Source: UBA6109 sp964506465 (GTDB taxonomy: Bacteria; Desulfobacterota; Syntrophia; Syntrophales; UBA6109). From it: 64,000 bases of DNA. The stretch covers positions 112,971-176,970 of the forward strand of contig CAZDLM010000002.1 in the NCBI GenBank assembly GCA_964506465.1, read 5' to 3'. The position numbers were made by a program, and so were the translations under genes. Below, in pieces: positions 26,758-35,329 of this stretch (position 1 is its first letter; each line of letters begins with the position of its first letter). The notes beneath the pieces were generated by a model. That model saw nothing but the letters and a program-made list of their open reading frames with translations, was not told the origin of the DNA and did no database searches.

Positions 26758-27281
26758 CAGACGATCGCTCCTTTCTCCATGCCGTCGCTCCAGGCCTTTC
26801 CGCCGTCCTTGAACATGAAGAGGAGCTTCTGCAGGAAGCGGGCGCCGAACATGATCCCGCTAACCGGCATGACGAAATTGACGATCCACAGGGGGAACAT
26901 GCTGTCCGTAGAACCCTGGCCTGTCTGCCAGTAGTCGGCCACAAGCAGGATGCCAAAGTACGTGTAGAAAACGCAGAATGCCAGGCCGAGGCTGTGGGCG
27001 AACATGCTGACGTAGCGCTTCAGCCAGACCGGCATCATGTCATAGAACATATCCACCTTGATATGGTGGTTCGTCCGGAGGGCGACGGACATGCCGATAA
27101 ACGTACCCCACACGACGAAATAGACGGAAAACTCATCCAGAAGCGAATGCGGCATTCCCCAGACGTAACGCAACGTAACATTGATCATGATGAGCGTCAG
27201 ACCGATAAAGAGGAGGAGGCCCGACGTCCATTCTTCGAAGGCTTCGTAGAATCTCGACCATTTACTTTTTTCCGCACCCAT
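26757..27281 (-). CDS. dctQ: TRAP transporter small permease
   Basis: A 174-residue DctQ-type protein with four transmembrane helices (first LLLFIGLTLIMINVTLRYVWG). It is the small membrane subunit pairing with DctM. It lies between dctP and dctM, 77 bases after dctP and overlapping dctM. Confidence 0.92.
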   Translation of the reverse strand: MGAEKSKWSRFYEAFEEWTSGLLLFIGLTLIMINVTLRYVWGMPHSLLDEFSVYFVVWGTFIGMSVALRTNHHIKVDMFYDMMPVWLKRYVSMFAHSLGLAFCVFYTYFGILLVADYWQTGQGSTDSMFPLWIVNFVMPVSGIMFGARFLQKLLFMFKDGGKAWSDGMEKGAIV

Positions 27282-27320
27282 CGTTCAAAAACCTCCGCAA
27301 GCAAAAGGGAGATAAAGAAC

Positions 27321-27348
27321 GGGGCGGGCCGCTTTCGCAACCCGCCCC
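27321..27348 (-). terminator. Intercistronic GC hairpin between dctP and dctQ
   Basis: An 8-bp stem GGGGCGGG/CCCGCCCC closes a 12-base loop just after the dctP stop and is followed on the minus strand by GTTCTTTATC. It may terminate part of the transcripts or protect the dctP mRNA end, giving more binding protein than permease. Confidence 0.5.
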
Positions 27349-27358
27349 GCGATCGCCG

Positions 27359-28363
27359 TTACTTCAAACTCATGGCATATTCGATATTGTCTTTCCCAAT
27401 CTTGCTTTCGTACTGTTTGTACAGAGGACTCAGGGCCTTGATGAACTCCTGCCGTTCAGCCGGCGTGAGGGTGTAGATCTGCACGCTCTTGTCCTTCTTC
27501 ATGATCTCCAAGCTCTTGGTGTCCATTTCCATCGACAGTTTTCTTTCATACTCGGTGGCCGCGTCCATGGCCGCCATGAAGATCTTCTGCTGGTCCGGCT
27601 TCAGGCTATCCCAGAACTTCACGTTCGTCAGGACGGAATAGTCGATGCGGGTGAAGTTGCCGATAGTGAGGTACTTGGCGACTTCGTAGAATTTCTGGGT
27701 TTCGTGGTTGTTGAAGGTGTTGTCCAGTCCGTCGATGGCATGGCTGTTGAGGGCCTGGTAGACTTCGGCAAATGCCATCGTCTGCGAGCCGGCGCCCAGG
27801 GCCTTGTTGCGGGCATCGAGCAAGCCGCCGCTCTGGACGCGGAGTTTCAGGCCTTTGAAATCGGCCGGTTTCTTCAGGGGGCGTTTGGCGTTGAGGAACT
27901 GCGTGAAGCCGTTCGGCCAATGGGCGAGGCCGAGGAATCCGGCGCGGCGCAAGGAGTTGAAGAGCGTCTTGCCCTTTTCGGATTTCCAGAATGCCGCAAC
28001 CGCGTCGTCGGTGGCAAACAGGAAGGGCATGTCGACGATCTGGAACTGGGGGTTGAAGCCGACCAGCTTGGTCATGGAGGGCGCGATCAACTGGACGTTG
28101 TTCGCGCGCAGGGCCTCGAGTTCCTCCTTGTCGCCGTACAACTGCGAGGAGGGGAAAACCTTCACGTCGAAGATCCCGCTCTTGTCGAGGATCTCCTTGA
28201 ACTTCATCGACGCCTGTCCTTTCGGCGTCAAGTCCGCGACAACATGGGAGAATTTTACTTCGATCTTCTTTTCGGCTGCGATGGCGGACGTAGCCACAAA
28301 CATCATTGCAAGACAAAGCACTGCCGCCAGACCCAACCACTTCTTCGCGGTAAGACTTTTCAT
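27359..28363 (-). CDS. dctP: TRAP transporter substrate-binding protein
   Basis: A 334-residue periplasmic DctP-type solute receptor with a signal peptide (MKSLTAKKWLGLAAVLCLAMM to about residue 29, AIAA). Family features include KFSHVVADLTPKGQA near the mature N-terminus, the carboxylate-binding Arg in KLRVQSGG, and NALNSHAIDG-like QALNSHAIDGLDN. The start was set at 28363 because AAGGAGG lies 6 bases upstream; an earlier in-frame TTG would place the ribosome-binding site inside the gene. The neighbouring fumarase, fumarate reductase and malic enzyme genes point to C4-dicarboxylates as substrate. Confidence 0.93.
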   Translation of the reverse strand: MKSLTAKKWLGLAAVLCLAMMFVATSAIAAEKKIEVKFSHVVADLTPKGQASMKFKEILDKSGIFDVKVFPSSQLYGDKEELEALRANNVQLIAPSMTKLVGFNPQFQIVDMPFLFATDDAVAAFWKSEKGKTLFNSLRRAGFLGLAHWPNGFTQFLNAKRPLKKPADFKGLKLRVQSGGLLDARNKALGAGSQTMAFAEVYQALNSHAIDGLDNTFNNHETQKFYEVAKYLTIGNFTRIDYSVLTNVKFWDSLKPDQQKIFMAAMDAATEYERKLSMEMDTKSLEIMKKDKSVQIYTLTPAERQEFIKALSPLYKQYESKIGKDNIEYAMSLK

Positions 28364-28432
28364 CGACATCCTCCTTTTTTTCAAAAAAAGTTAAACGTTT
28401 TCCAACCTTGCAGCACGATACGAATATTCTTA

Positions 28433-28454
28433 GCGCCGCCGGAATCAGCGGCGC
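28433..28454 (-). terminator. GC hairpin between the SdhB/FrdB gene and dctP
   Basis: A perfect 7-bp stem GCGCCGC/GCGGCGC with an 8-base loop in the 165-base gap. No T run follows, so it is more likely an mRNA-processing or stabilising hairpin than a full terminator. No convincing separate promoter for dctP was found. Confidence 0.4.
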
Positions 28455-28528
28455 CCCCCCCTCGTTCTTGCGTCTTCGGTTGTCTCGATCACCTCCTCGA
28501 ATAGATATTTTCTTATCCGGATCAGTCC

Positions 28529-29362
28529 CTATTTTCCCACGGTATGTGGAGGGGCCTGGATCGCCGGTTTTCGCTCCGCGTTTTCAGGCAGGTGCCATAC
28601 CTTTGCACAGGGTTCTTTCCCGCTCAGGTTGAAGTACTCGCGGACGAGTTCCTTCTTCATGAGCTGGATGGCCCGCGCCGGATCGACGCCTTTGGGACAG
28701 ACGTTGGAGCATTCCCCGGCGTAGTGGCAATTGTAGGCCCCGTGCGACGCCGCAACGATGTCCTTCCTTTCCTTCGCGCCGTCGTCTCTGGAGTCAACAC
28801 AGTAGCGGTAGATCTGGGTGATCGGCATGGGCCCCAGATACTGCCGGTCCGTCGCCATCGTCGGACAGCCTGCCATACAGGCGCCGCACTTGATGCAGTA
28901 GGTGAACTGGAGGAACTTTTCCAACTGATGCTGACTCTGGAAAAATTCTCCGGACGGTTCTTCCATTTCCTTCCGGTCGCTCCGTTTGATATACGGCTGG
29001 ATGCGCTGGTGCACTTCGAACATCGGCACCAGATCCGGCACCAGGTCCCGGATGATCGAAAAGTTCGGGAGGGGCGCGACCGTCAGAACGCTCTGTGTGA
29101 TATCCAGGATCTGCGTATTGCAGGCGAGCGTCGGCTTGCCGTTGATCAGCATGCCGCAGGAGCCGCAAACACCCATCCGGCAGGAGAAGCGGAACGCTAA
29201 TGTCGGATCCTGCGTCTCCTTGATCCGATGGAGTCCGTCCAGGACCGTCATCCCGGGCTCCACCTGAAGGTTGTACTGCTGCTCTCTGGGCTCTTCATCT
29301 CTTGCCGGATCGAAGCGACGGATATAAAAAGTGATGTTGGTCTTCTTCTCTTCTTTTTCCAT
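28529..29362 (-). CDS. Succinate dehydrogenase/fumarate reductase iron-sulfur subunit (module 1)
   Basis: A 277-residue SdhB/FrdB. The [2Fe-2S] ligands are in SCRMGVCGSCGMLINGKPTLAC. The C-terminal ferredoxin part carries CIKCGACMAGCP for the [4Fe-4S] cluster and CHYAGECSNVCPKGVDP for the [3Fe-4S] cluster. It passes electrons between the flavoprotein and the haem-b membrane subunits. It is the last gene of module 1, whose order is flavoprotein, two membrane subunits, Fe-S. The ATG at 29362 follows GGAAGGATGAAACC; an earlier in-frame start has no homology. Reaction direction cannot be told from sequence. Confidence 0.93.
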   Translation of the reverse strand: MEKEEKKTNITFYIRRFDPARDEEPREQQYNLQVEPGMTVLDGLHRIKETQDPTLAFRFSCRMGVCGSCGMLINGKPTLACNTQILDITQSVLTVAPLPNFSIIRDLVPDLVPMFEVHQRIQPYIKRSDRKEMEEPSGEFFQSQHQLEKFLQFTYCIKCGACMAGCPTMATDRQYLGPMPITQIYRYCVDSRDDGAKERKDIVAASHGAYNCHYAGECSNVCPKGVDPARAIQLMKKELVREYFNLSGKEPCAKVWHLPENAERKPAIQAPPHTVGK

Positions 29363-29375
29363 GGTTTCATCCTTC

Positions 29376-29750
29376 CTATAGGGCTGCACCCAGCGTCTTG
29401 GCCGCGATGGCGGCGTAGGCGCCGACAATGAAAAGGACCACCCCGACGATCCACAGCGTGACCGTCAGCGACCGCTGGCAGGCCTTGCCGATCCCCAGCT
29501 CGAAAACGATCGTCCGCAAGCCGTAGAAACCGTGATAAAGCACTGCCGCCAGCAGCAGGATGTATGCGGTCATGAAGAAGGCGGAATGGCTGCGGAAGGC
29601 CACGTTTTCCCACGCCACGGCTTCCGCGCCGGCCGGGTTGAAGATCCCGACGATCCCGCTCAGATGGACTACCGCCATGTGGAGCCCGCCCAGAACAAAG
29701 ATGACGAGCCCGGCAATCAAAAACCAGATCCAGTATGCTGTCTCTCTCAT
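29376..29750 (-). CDS. Succinate dehydrogenase/fumarate reductase membrane subunit D-type (module 1)
   Basis: A 124-residue protein with three transmembrane helices (about 8-30, 57-80 and 95-118). Candidate haem or quinone-site histidines are in VVHLSG and LYHGFYGLRT. It lies 13 bases downstream of the C-type subunit and 13 bases before the Fe-S subunit, so it is the second membrane anchor of the complex. Confidence 0.85.
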   Translation of the reverse strand: MRETAYWIWFLIAGLVIFVLGGLHMAVVHLSGIVGIFNPAGAEAVAWENVAFRSHSAFFMTAYILLLAAVLYHGFYGLRTIVFELGIGKACQRSLTVTLWIVGVVLFIVGAYAAIAAKTLGAAL

Positions 29751-29763
29751 TGCGAAGCTCCCT

Positions 29764-30201
29764 TCATCCCAAGAAAAAGATATTGAATCCCCCGGCGATG
29801 ATGAAGACCGCGGAAAGAACCATGGCGATCACCATCAGCGGACGCTGGGTATTCAAGGACGATCTGTACGGATAGACCGGCTCTTCGGCCTTCCCCACCG
29901 CCAGTCCCCATTCGATGAGGACCAGACGGATGCCGTTGAGGGCGTGGAAGGCGAAGCCAATGACAATGAAAAATTCCCCGACCTTGAAAAACGGATGTTT
30001 GAGCGTTTCCATCGCCCCGTTCCATGTCTCCGGTCCGAAAATGCGCAGCGAACTCTCGAAGATATGCATCAGGAAGAACAGCAGCAATCCCAACCCGGCC
30101 ACGCGGTGGATGATGTACAGATAGCGCTCGAAACCCCATCGACCGCCTCCGAGCCACCCCAGAATTCCAATATGGTTGTCGAATTTCTTGAAGTTTGCCA
30201 T
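29764..30201 (-). CDS. Succinate dehydrogenase/fumarate reductase cytochrome b subunit C-type (module 1)
   Basis: A 145-residue membrane protein with three transmembrane helices. It contains IIHRVAGLGLLLFFLMHIF, with a candidate haem ligand His, and FHALNGIRLVLIEWG, the quinone-side motif of SdhC-type proteins. The start at 30201 gives the family N-terminus. It is followed by the D-type subunit, so haem b is probably bound between the two polypeptides. Confidence 0.87.
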   Translation of the reverse strand: MANFKKFDNHIGILGWLGGGRWGFERYLYIIHRVAGLGLLLFFLMHIFESSLRIFGPETWNGAMETLKHPFFKVGEFFIVIGFAFHALNGIRLVLIEWGLAVGKAEEPVYPYRSSLNTQRPLMVIAMVLSAVFIIAGGFNIFFLG

Positions 30202-30211
30202 CGTGTCCCCC

Positions 30212-31957
30212 TTAATATTTCCGCTCAACCGGTTTCCACTTGGTGATGGCTACCGGCTTGTAAGAGAGTTTCGGCCCGTCCTGACTGTACGTGACCAGCG
30301 AGTGCTTCAGCCACTTCTCGTCATCACGTGTCGGGAAATCCGTGCGCGCATGCGCCCCGCGGGATTCCTCACGCGCCAGAGCAGCCGTTAGAAGCGCCTC
30401 GGCCAGATTCAGGAGATTTTCCACTTCCAGGGCATTGATCAGGTTGGTGTTGTAAACCTGCCCCTTGTCCTGGATCGAGATGCGCTGGTACCGCTGTTTG
30501 AGGTCCTGAACCTTCTTCAGACCTTCGCTCATGCTCTTGGCCGTGCGGTAGACACCGGCGTGCTGGTCCATCGCGACGCGGAGTTCTTTCTTGATGTCGT
30601 ACTGGTTTTCCGTGCCCTTGCGGTTCAGGAGTTCGCCGAAGATGCGGGCATATTCGTCATCGATGCGATCTCCCCGCAATTTCGGCATGGGCGGATCGGC
30701 ATTGAGGAACTTGACGATTTCCGCTCCCGTGATCCCGCCCCAGACGAGGCACTCCGCCGTGGAATTGCAGCCGAGACGATTGGCGCCGTGCATGGAGTGG
30801 CAGGCCACCTCGCCGGCCGCCCACACCCCCTTGACCTTCGTCGCGCCGTTGATGTCCGCTTCGATTCCGCCCATGCTGTAGTGGGCAACCGGACGGACCG
30901 GAATCGGCTTCAGGATCGGATCGAGTCCGAGGAACTTCATGCAGACTTCGCGGATCAGGGGAAGGCAGTGATTGATCTTCTCCGCTCCCAGGTGCGTGAG
31001 ATCGAGGTGGACGTAGTCGAGTCCGTCCGGGCCCTTGAAACCGCGGCCCTCCAGGATCTCTGTCATTTCCGACCGGGAAACGATATCGCGCGGCGCCAGT
31101 TCCATGAATTTCGCGGCATACTTTTCCATGAGGCGCTTGCCTTCGGTGTTCTTCAGGTATCCGCCCTCCCCGCGGCAGGCCTCGGTCATGAGAATGCCCG
31201 ATGGGACAAGCCCCGTGGGATGGAACTGGAGGAACTCAGGATCTTCGATGCACATCCCGGCCTTGTACGCCAGCGCCTGCCCGTCGCCGCTGACGGTCTG
31301 CGAATACGTGGTGAACCCATAGAGTGTTCCCAAGCCGCCGGTGGCGATCAACAGGGCCTTCGCCCGCAGCACCATGAATTTCCCGGTCGGCATGAAGATG
31401 CCGGCAAGCCCGCAGAATTCGCCGTTTTCCACGAGGATGGACGTCGCGAAGAATTCGTCGTAGCGCGAAAAATTCTTGTACTGCATGAAGGTGTCGTAGA
31501 GCGTCTGCACCTCGAAGAAGCCGGTCTTGTCCGCCGCCATGGTCGCCCGCGGAAAGCTGTGCCCTCCGAATGGGCGCTGCTGGATGCTGCCGTTCGGACG
31601 TCTCGACCATGGCATTCCCCAGTGATCCATGAGCAGGATCTCTTTGGGGCTGGTCTCGACAAACCGGTCAACGACATCCTGATCGGCGAGGAAGTCGGCG
31701 CCTTTCACCGTGTCCCAGGCGTGGAGTTCCAGGTTGTCTCCCTCTTCCTCCCGGAGAACGGCCGCCGTGCCGCCTTCGGCGCACACCGAGTGCGGGCGCT
31801 GGATCTGAACCTTGGAGACGAGTCCGATATTGATCGCATCATCGGACTTGCGGGCGATCTCGACGGCGGCCCGCAATCCCGCCAAGCCCGTTCCGAATAT
31901 CAATACATCGTGAGTGACAATTTCCGTTTCTCTTCCACCGTATCCGGTAGTTTTCAT
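30212..31957 (-). CDS. Succinate dehydrogenase/fumarate reductase flavoprotein subunit (module 1)
   Basis: A 581-residue SdhA/FrdA. The dinucleotide fold is LIFGTGLAGLRAA. The His that would carry covalent FAD is in RPHSVCAEGG, active-site motifs are in ACRGEGGYLKN and HYSMGGIEAD, and FAD contacts are in HGANRLGCNST. It interconverts succinate and fumarate at the cytoplasmic membrane face. The ATG at 31957 was preferred to an adjacent upstream GTG because AAGGTGGG is then well spaced. It follows the fumarase beta gene by 28 bases, so substrate and product enzymes are co-expressed. Confidence 0.94.
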   Translation of the reverse strand: MKTTGYGGRETEIVTHDVLIFGTGLAGLRAAVEIARKSDDAINIGLVSKVQIQRPHSVCAEGGTAAVLREEEGDNLELHAWDTVKGADFLADQDVVDRFVETSPKEILLMDHWGMPWSRRPNGSIQQRPFGGHSFPRATMAADKTGFFEVQTLYDTFMQYKNFSRYDEFFATSILVENGEFCGLAGIFMPTGKFMVLRAKALLIATGGLGTLYGFTTYSQTVSGDGQALAYKAGMCIEDPEFLQFHPTGLVPSGILMTEACRGEGGYLKNTEGKRLMEKYAAKFMELAPRDIVSRSEMTEILEGRGFKGPDGLDYVHLDLTHLGAEKINHCLPLIREVCMKFLGLDPILKPIPVRPVAHYSMGGIEADINGATKVKGVWAAGEVACHSMHGANRLGCNSTAECLVWGGITGAEIVKFLNADPPMPKLRGDRIDDEYARIFGELLNRKGTENQYDIKKELRVAMDQHAGVYRTAKSMSEGLKKVQDLKQRYQRISIQDKGQVYNTNLINALEVENLLNLAEALLTAALAREESRGAHARTDFPTRDDEKWLKHSLVTYSQDGPKLSYKPVAITKWKPVERKY

Positions 31958-31985
31958 ATCCACCCACCTTTATCGAGTATTGTGG

Positions 31986-32543
31986 TCAGTCTTTCCGGTA
32001 TTTTTTCGCACCCTCCACGTAAAGGTCGTTTCCCTTGGTGTCGTTGATGACGACCGCGGGAAAATTCTCGACCTCCAACCGATGGATGGCTTCCGGTCCC
32101 AAATCCTCATAGGCGACGACCGTTGCCTTCTTGATGCTTCTGGCCAGGACCGCGCCGGCACCGCCCGTGGCACCGAAGTAGATGGCTTTGTATTTCTTCA
32201 TCGCTTCGATGACTTCGGGAGCGCGGTTTCCCTTGCCGATCATGCCCTTCATCCCCAATTCCATCAATTTCGGGGCGTAGGCGTCCATGCGGTAGCTCGT
32301 CGTCGGTCCCGCAGAGCCGATGGGTTTTCCGGGTCTTGCGGGCGCCGGACCAACGTAGTAGATGATCTGTCCCTTGACATCGATGGGCAGTTCCTTGCCC
32401 TCTTTGATGAGATCGGTCAGCCGTTTATGAGCCGCATCCCTTCCCGTGTAAATGACGCCGGTGATCAGGACCTTGTCGCCGATCTTCAATTTGTCGACGT
32501 CATCATTGCTCAGAGGTGTCTTCAGTTGAATCTCGTTTGCCAT
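31986..32543 (-). CDS. Class I fumarate hydratase, beta subunit
   Basis: A 185-residue protein matching the C-terminal half of class I (iron-sulfur) fumarases/tartrate dehydratases: KIGDKVLITGVIYTGRDAAHKR, GPAPARPGKPIGSAGPTTSYRMD, GMIGKGN and GATGGAGAVLA. It pairs with the alpha subunit encoded 12 bases upstream to hydrate fumarate to malate. The two-subunit form is common in anaerobes. Confidence 0.93.
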   Translation of the reverse strand: MANEIQLKTPLSNDDVDKLKIGDKVLITGVIYTGRDAAHKRLTDLIKEGKELPIDVKGQIIYYVGPAPARPGKPIGSAGPTTSYRMDAYAPKLMELGMKGMIGKGNRAPEVIEAMKKYKAIYFGATGGAGAVLARSIKKATVVAYEDLGPEAIHRLEVENFPAVVINDTKGNDLYVEGAKKYRKD

Positions 32544-32555
32544 GCTATTCCTCCA

Positions 32556-33395
32556 TTAGATCGTCGCTTCCTTGTGCCTGTTTGCATGACACTGTACGTT
32601 CACCGCCAATGGCAGGCTGGCAATGTGACAAGGCTCGACTTCGAAGAAGACATCCAGCGCCGTCGTCGTGCCGCCATATCCCATGGGTCCGATACCGAGT
32701 TTGTTGATCCTCTCCAGGACCTCCTGCTCTATCTTGGCGATCTTCGGATCGGGATTGCGCTGCCCCACCTTCCGCAACAATGCCTTCTTGGCCAGGATCG
32801 CCGTTCTCTCGAATGTCCCCCCGATCCCGACACCGACAACCGTCGGAGGACAGGGATTGGAACCGGCCTCCTTCATGCGGTTGACGACAAAATCCTTGAT
32901 GCCTTCGATGCCCGCCGAGGGCGCCAGCATGTGTACGCGGCTCATGTTCTCCGCTCCGCCGCCCTTGGGAACGGCCATGATCCTGATCTTGTCGCCGGGA
33001 ACGATGTCATAGTGGACGATCGCCGGGGTATTGTCTCCCGTATTCTTTCTGGTAAACGGATCACAGGATGATTTTCTCAGGTAGCCGTCCTTGTAGGCCT
33101 GGCGGACGCCCTCGTTGAGGGCTTCCCTGATGTTCCCGCCCACGATGTGGACATCCTGACCGATATCGACGAACAGGACGGCAAGACCTGTGTCCTGGCA
33201 GATCGGATATTCGCCTTCCGCGGAAATCCCGACGTTCTGCTTGAGTTCCTTCAGAACTTCCTTTGCGACGGGCGATTCGTCCTTCTGAATCCCCTTGTCG
33301 AAGGCGTCCACGATGTCTTGACCGATATGGTAATTTGCATCAATCAGCAGTTTTTTTACTGTGGGTACGATTTCGCTGACGTGGACCTCTCTCAT
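32556..33395 (-). CDS. Class I fumarate hydratase, alpha subunit
   Basis: A 279-residue alpha subunit carrying the [4Fe-4S] cysteines: ICQDTGL, SNPCPPTVVGVGIGG and VQCHANRH. The substrate motif KGGGAENMSR is intact. It hydrates fumarate to malate with the beta subunit. It starts 13 bases after malic enzyme, consistent with one transcript. Confidence 0.94.
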   Translation of the reverse strand: MREVHVSEIVPTVKKLLIDANYHIGQDIVDAFDKGIQKDESPVAKEVLKELKQNVGISAEGEYPICQDTGLAVLFVDIGQDVHIVGGNIREALNEGVRQAYKDGYLRKSSCDPFTRKNTGDNTPAIVHYDIVPGDKIRIMAVPKGGGAENMSRVHMLAPSAGIEGIKDFVVNRMKEAGSNPCPPTVVGVGIGGTFERTAILAKKALLRKVGQRNPDPKIAKIEQEVLERINKLGIGPMGYGGTTTALDVFFEVEPCHIASLPLAVNVQCHANRHKEATI

Positions 33396-33408
33396 GATAA
33401 CCCCCTAT

Positions 33409-34863
33409 CTATTTGGCCTGTGCAATCGCCTTCTTGAGCGCCTTTTCCAGCATGCTGATGGGCGGTTTCCTGATGAAGCCCTTCGCCATCAGGGTGTCCG
33501 TCAGCTTTCTCGATTCGGAGATGTCGTCGTAGGCTTTCTTGTAAACTTCTTTGGCGGTCATTTTCACCCGGGCAACGCCGTCCTTGATGGCCTGCATGGC
33601 GACGTCCCTGGCTTCGGAGGGGAAGACTTCCCATTCCGTCATCTTCGGGACGATGTCATCGGGATTGATGCCGCGCTTCTCGGCCGTCTTCGCCAGACAC
33701 TTGGCGGCGGCGATCGCCATCCCATCCGTGATCTTCGACGCCTTCACCAGGGAGGCACCCTTGAGGATGCCGGGGAAGCCGATGGAGTTGTTCACCTGGT
33801 TGGGGAAATCGCCGCGGCCGGTGGCCACGACGTAGGCGCCCGCTTCTTTTGCCTCATAAGGATAGATTTCGGGAACGGGGTTGGCGCAGCAAAAAACGAT
33901 GGACTTCTTCGCCATGGTCTTCACCCACTCGCCTTTGATGACACCCGGTCCCGGCGTGGAAAGCGAAATCAGCACGTCGGCGCCCTTCATGGCATCCTGA
34001 ATATTGTTGACCCTCTTGGGGTTTGTCGCCTCGCAGATCTCCCACTTTCGGTAGTAGCGCTTGTCGGCCTCGATGTCCTTGCGGCCCTTGTGCAACCCGC
34101 CCTTGGAATCGCACATAACGATGTTGTCCGGATCGGCGCCCGCCGCCAGGATCAGACGGACGATCGTCGTGTTGGAGGCGCCGGCGCCGAAGAAGGCCAT
34201 CTTCACCTTGTTCATCTGTTTCCCGGCGACCTTCAGGGCGTTGATCAAGCCGCCGAGGGTCACGCAGGCGGTGCCCTGCGCGTCGTCATGCCAGACGGGA
34301 ATTTCACACTCTTCGCGGAGGGTGTCGAGGACCTTGAAGCAGTTCGGCTGGGAGATGTCTTCAAGATTGACCGCGCCGACGCTCGGCTGCAACATCTTCA
34401 CGAACTCGATGATCTTGTCGGCGTCGTGCTCACCCTTGGCATTGTAGCTGTTCACGCAAAGGGCAATCGCGTCCAGACCGCCCAGATACTTGATCAGGAA
34501 CGCCTTGCCTTCCATGACGCCCAAGCCCCCCGGAGGCGTGCAGTCGCCGTCGCCGAGAACACGCGTAGAATCGCTGACTACCGCGACGAGGTTCGCGCGG
34601 TTGGAGAGTTCGAAGGAGAGAGCATTGTCGTCACGGATCGAAGTCGAAATTTTCGATACGCCGGGGCTGTAGTAAACGTTGAACCAGTTGAAGCTGTACA
34701 GACCGGCCTTCGGGACCGTCATCATCTTGCCGCCATAGAATCTGTGCGCTTCCAGGGCCAGTTCTTTCAGAAAAATCGTCTGCCCTTTGGCAACCTGCGC
34801 AGGCGTGAAGGTCTTCGGGAAAGCCTTCTTCAGGTCCTTCATCTTGAGATCGATTTTGGCCAT
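33409..34863 (-). CDS. NAD(P)-dependent malic enzyme
   Basis: A 484-residue malic enzyme of the short bacterial type (no phosphotransacetylase fusion), decarboxylating malate to pyruvate and CO2 or the reverse. Motifs: YSPGVSKIS and SDSTRVLGDGD near the N-terminus, VWHDDAQGTACVTL (metal-binding Asp), FFGAGASNTTI (nucleotide fold), and ANPVPEI. It is the first gene of a block followed by both fumarase subunits, the succinate/fumarate complex and the TRAP transporter. Confidence 0.94.
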   Translation of the reverse strand: MAKIDLKMKDLKKAFPKTFTPAQVAKGQTIFLKELALEAHRFYGGKMMTVPKAGLYSFNWFNVYYSPGVSKISTSIRDDNALSFELSNRANLVAVVSDSTRVLGDGDCTPPGGLGVMEGKAFLIKYLGGLDAIALCVNSYNAKGEHDADKIIEFVKMLQPSVGAVNLEDISQPNCFKVLDTLREECEIPVWHDDAQGTACVTLGGLINALKVAGKQMNKVKMAFFGAGASNTTIVRLILAAGADPDNIVMCDSKGGLHKGRKDIEADKRYYRKWEICEATNPKRVNNIQDAMKGADVLISLSTPGPGVIKGEWVKTMAKKSIVFCCANPVPEIYPYEAKEAGAYVVATGRGDFPNQVNNSIGFPGILKGASLVKASKITDGMAIAAAKCLAKTAEKRGINPDDIVPKMTEWEVFPSEARDVAMQAIKDGVARVKMTAKEVYKKAYDDISESRKLTDTLMAKGFIRKPPISMLEKALKKAIAQAK

Positions 34864-35002
34864 GCTGAAGTACTCCTTTCTTTCGGAAGAATTAAGGATT
34901 CAAAGACTTGTTTTGAAACGTTGGGAAATGGAACTTGGAAGAGCTGCACTTTTCAAACGTGTCCGCCATGAATATATACGCACTTTATAAATGCATTGAC
35001 CT

Positions 35003-35029
35003 TTTATAATAATGAAATGCAATAGTCAA
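35003..35029 (-). promoter_or_regulatory. Candidate promoter of the malic enzyme operon
   Basis: On the minus strand TTGACT (35024-35029) is followed after 15 bases by TATAAA (35003-35008) within a strongly A+T-rich tract. The spacer is short, and another TATA-like run lies closer to the gene (34973-34992), so the exact boxes are uncertain. The leader would be about 130 bases. Confidence 0.5.
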
Positions 35030-35125
35030 GAAAAAAAGGGTGATGATTCCGCAGTCAATAAATCATTACAACAATTGAATATTATTTGTTATTTCACGAA
35101 CGCAACTCCGGATTGGATTTTCAAA

Positions 35126-35167
35126 TGGTAATCATTTTTTACCAGGATTGGTAAGTCGTTTTTACCA
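35126..35167. promoter_or_regulatory. Two tandem TGGTAA-N7-TTACCA palindromes
   Basis: Two 19-bp inverted repeats, TGGTAATCATTTTTTACCA (35126-35144) and TGGTAAGTCGTTTTTACCA (35149-35167), have identical half-sites and are spaced 23 bp centre to centre. They lie about 100 bp upstream of the malic enzyme promoter candidate and 160 bp upstream of the stress protein gene. They look like paired operators of one dimeric regulator. The rest of the 466-base gap (34864-35329) has no gene. Confidence 0.6.
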
Positions 35168-35329
35168 TCACGGAGCGATAGCAGGCATCGAATTATAGGA
35201 GATATCTTGTTGGCCGACAGTGCTCATTGCATCCGACGGCCCCTGCCCTTATAATGGCATTCACCCTCAGCCTTCGGAACGCCACAAAGCGGATCATCGG
35301 CTGGATTTCAAAAGGAGGTCAAGGCACCC

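Noticed and set aside
33361..34971. A 536-codon plus-strand frame opposite malic enzyme
   Set aside because: It is antisense to a full, motif-complete malic enzyme and shows no recognisable domain.
35205..35235. A sigma54 promoter upstream of the stress protein gene (TTGGCCG...TTGCA)
   Set aside because: The GG and GC elements are 15 bases apart instead of the required 10.
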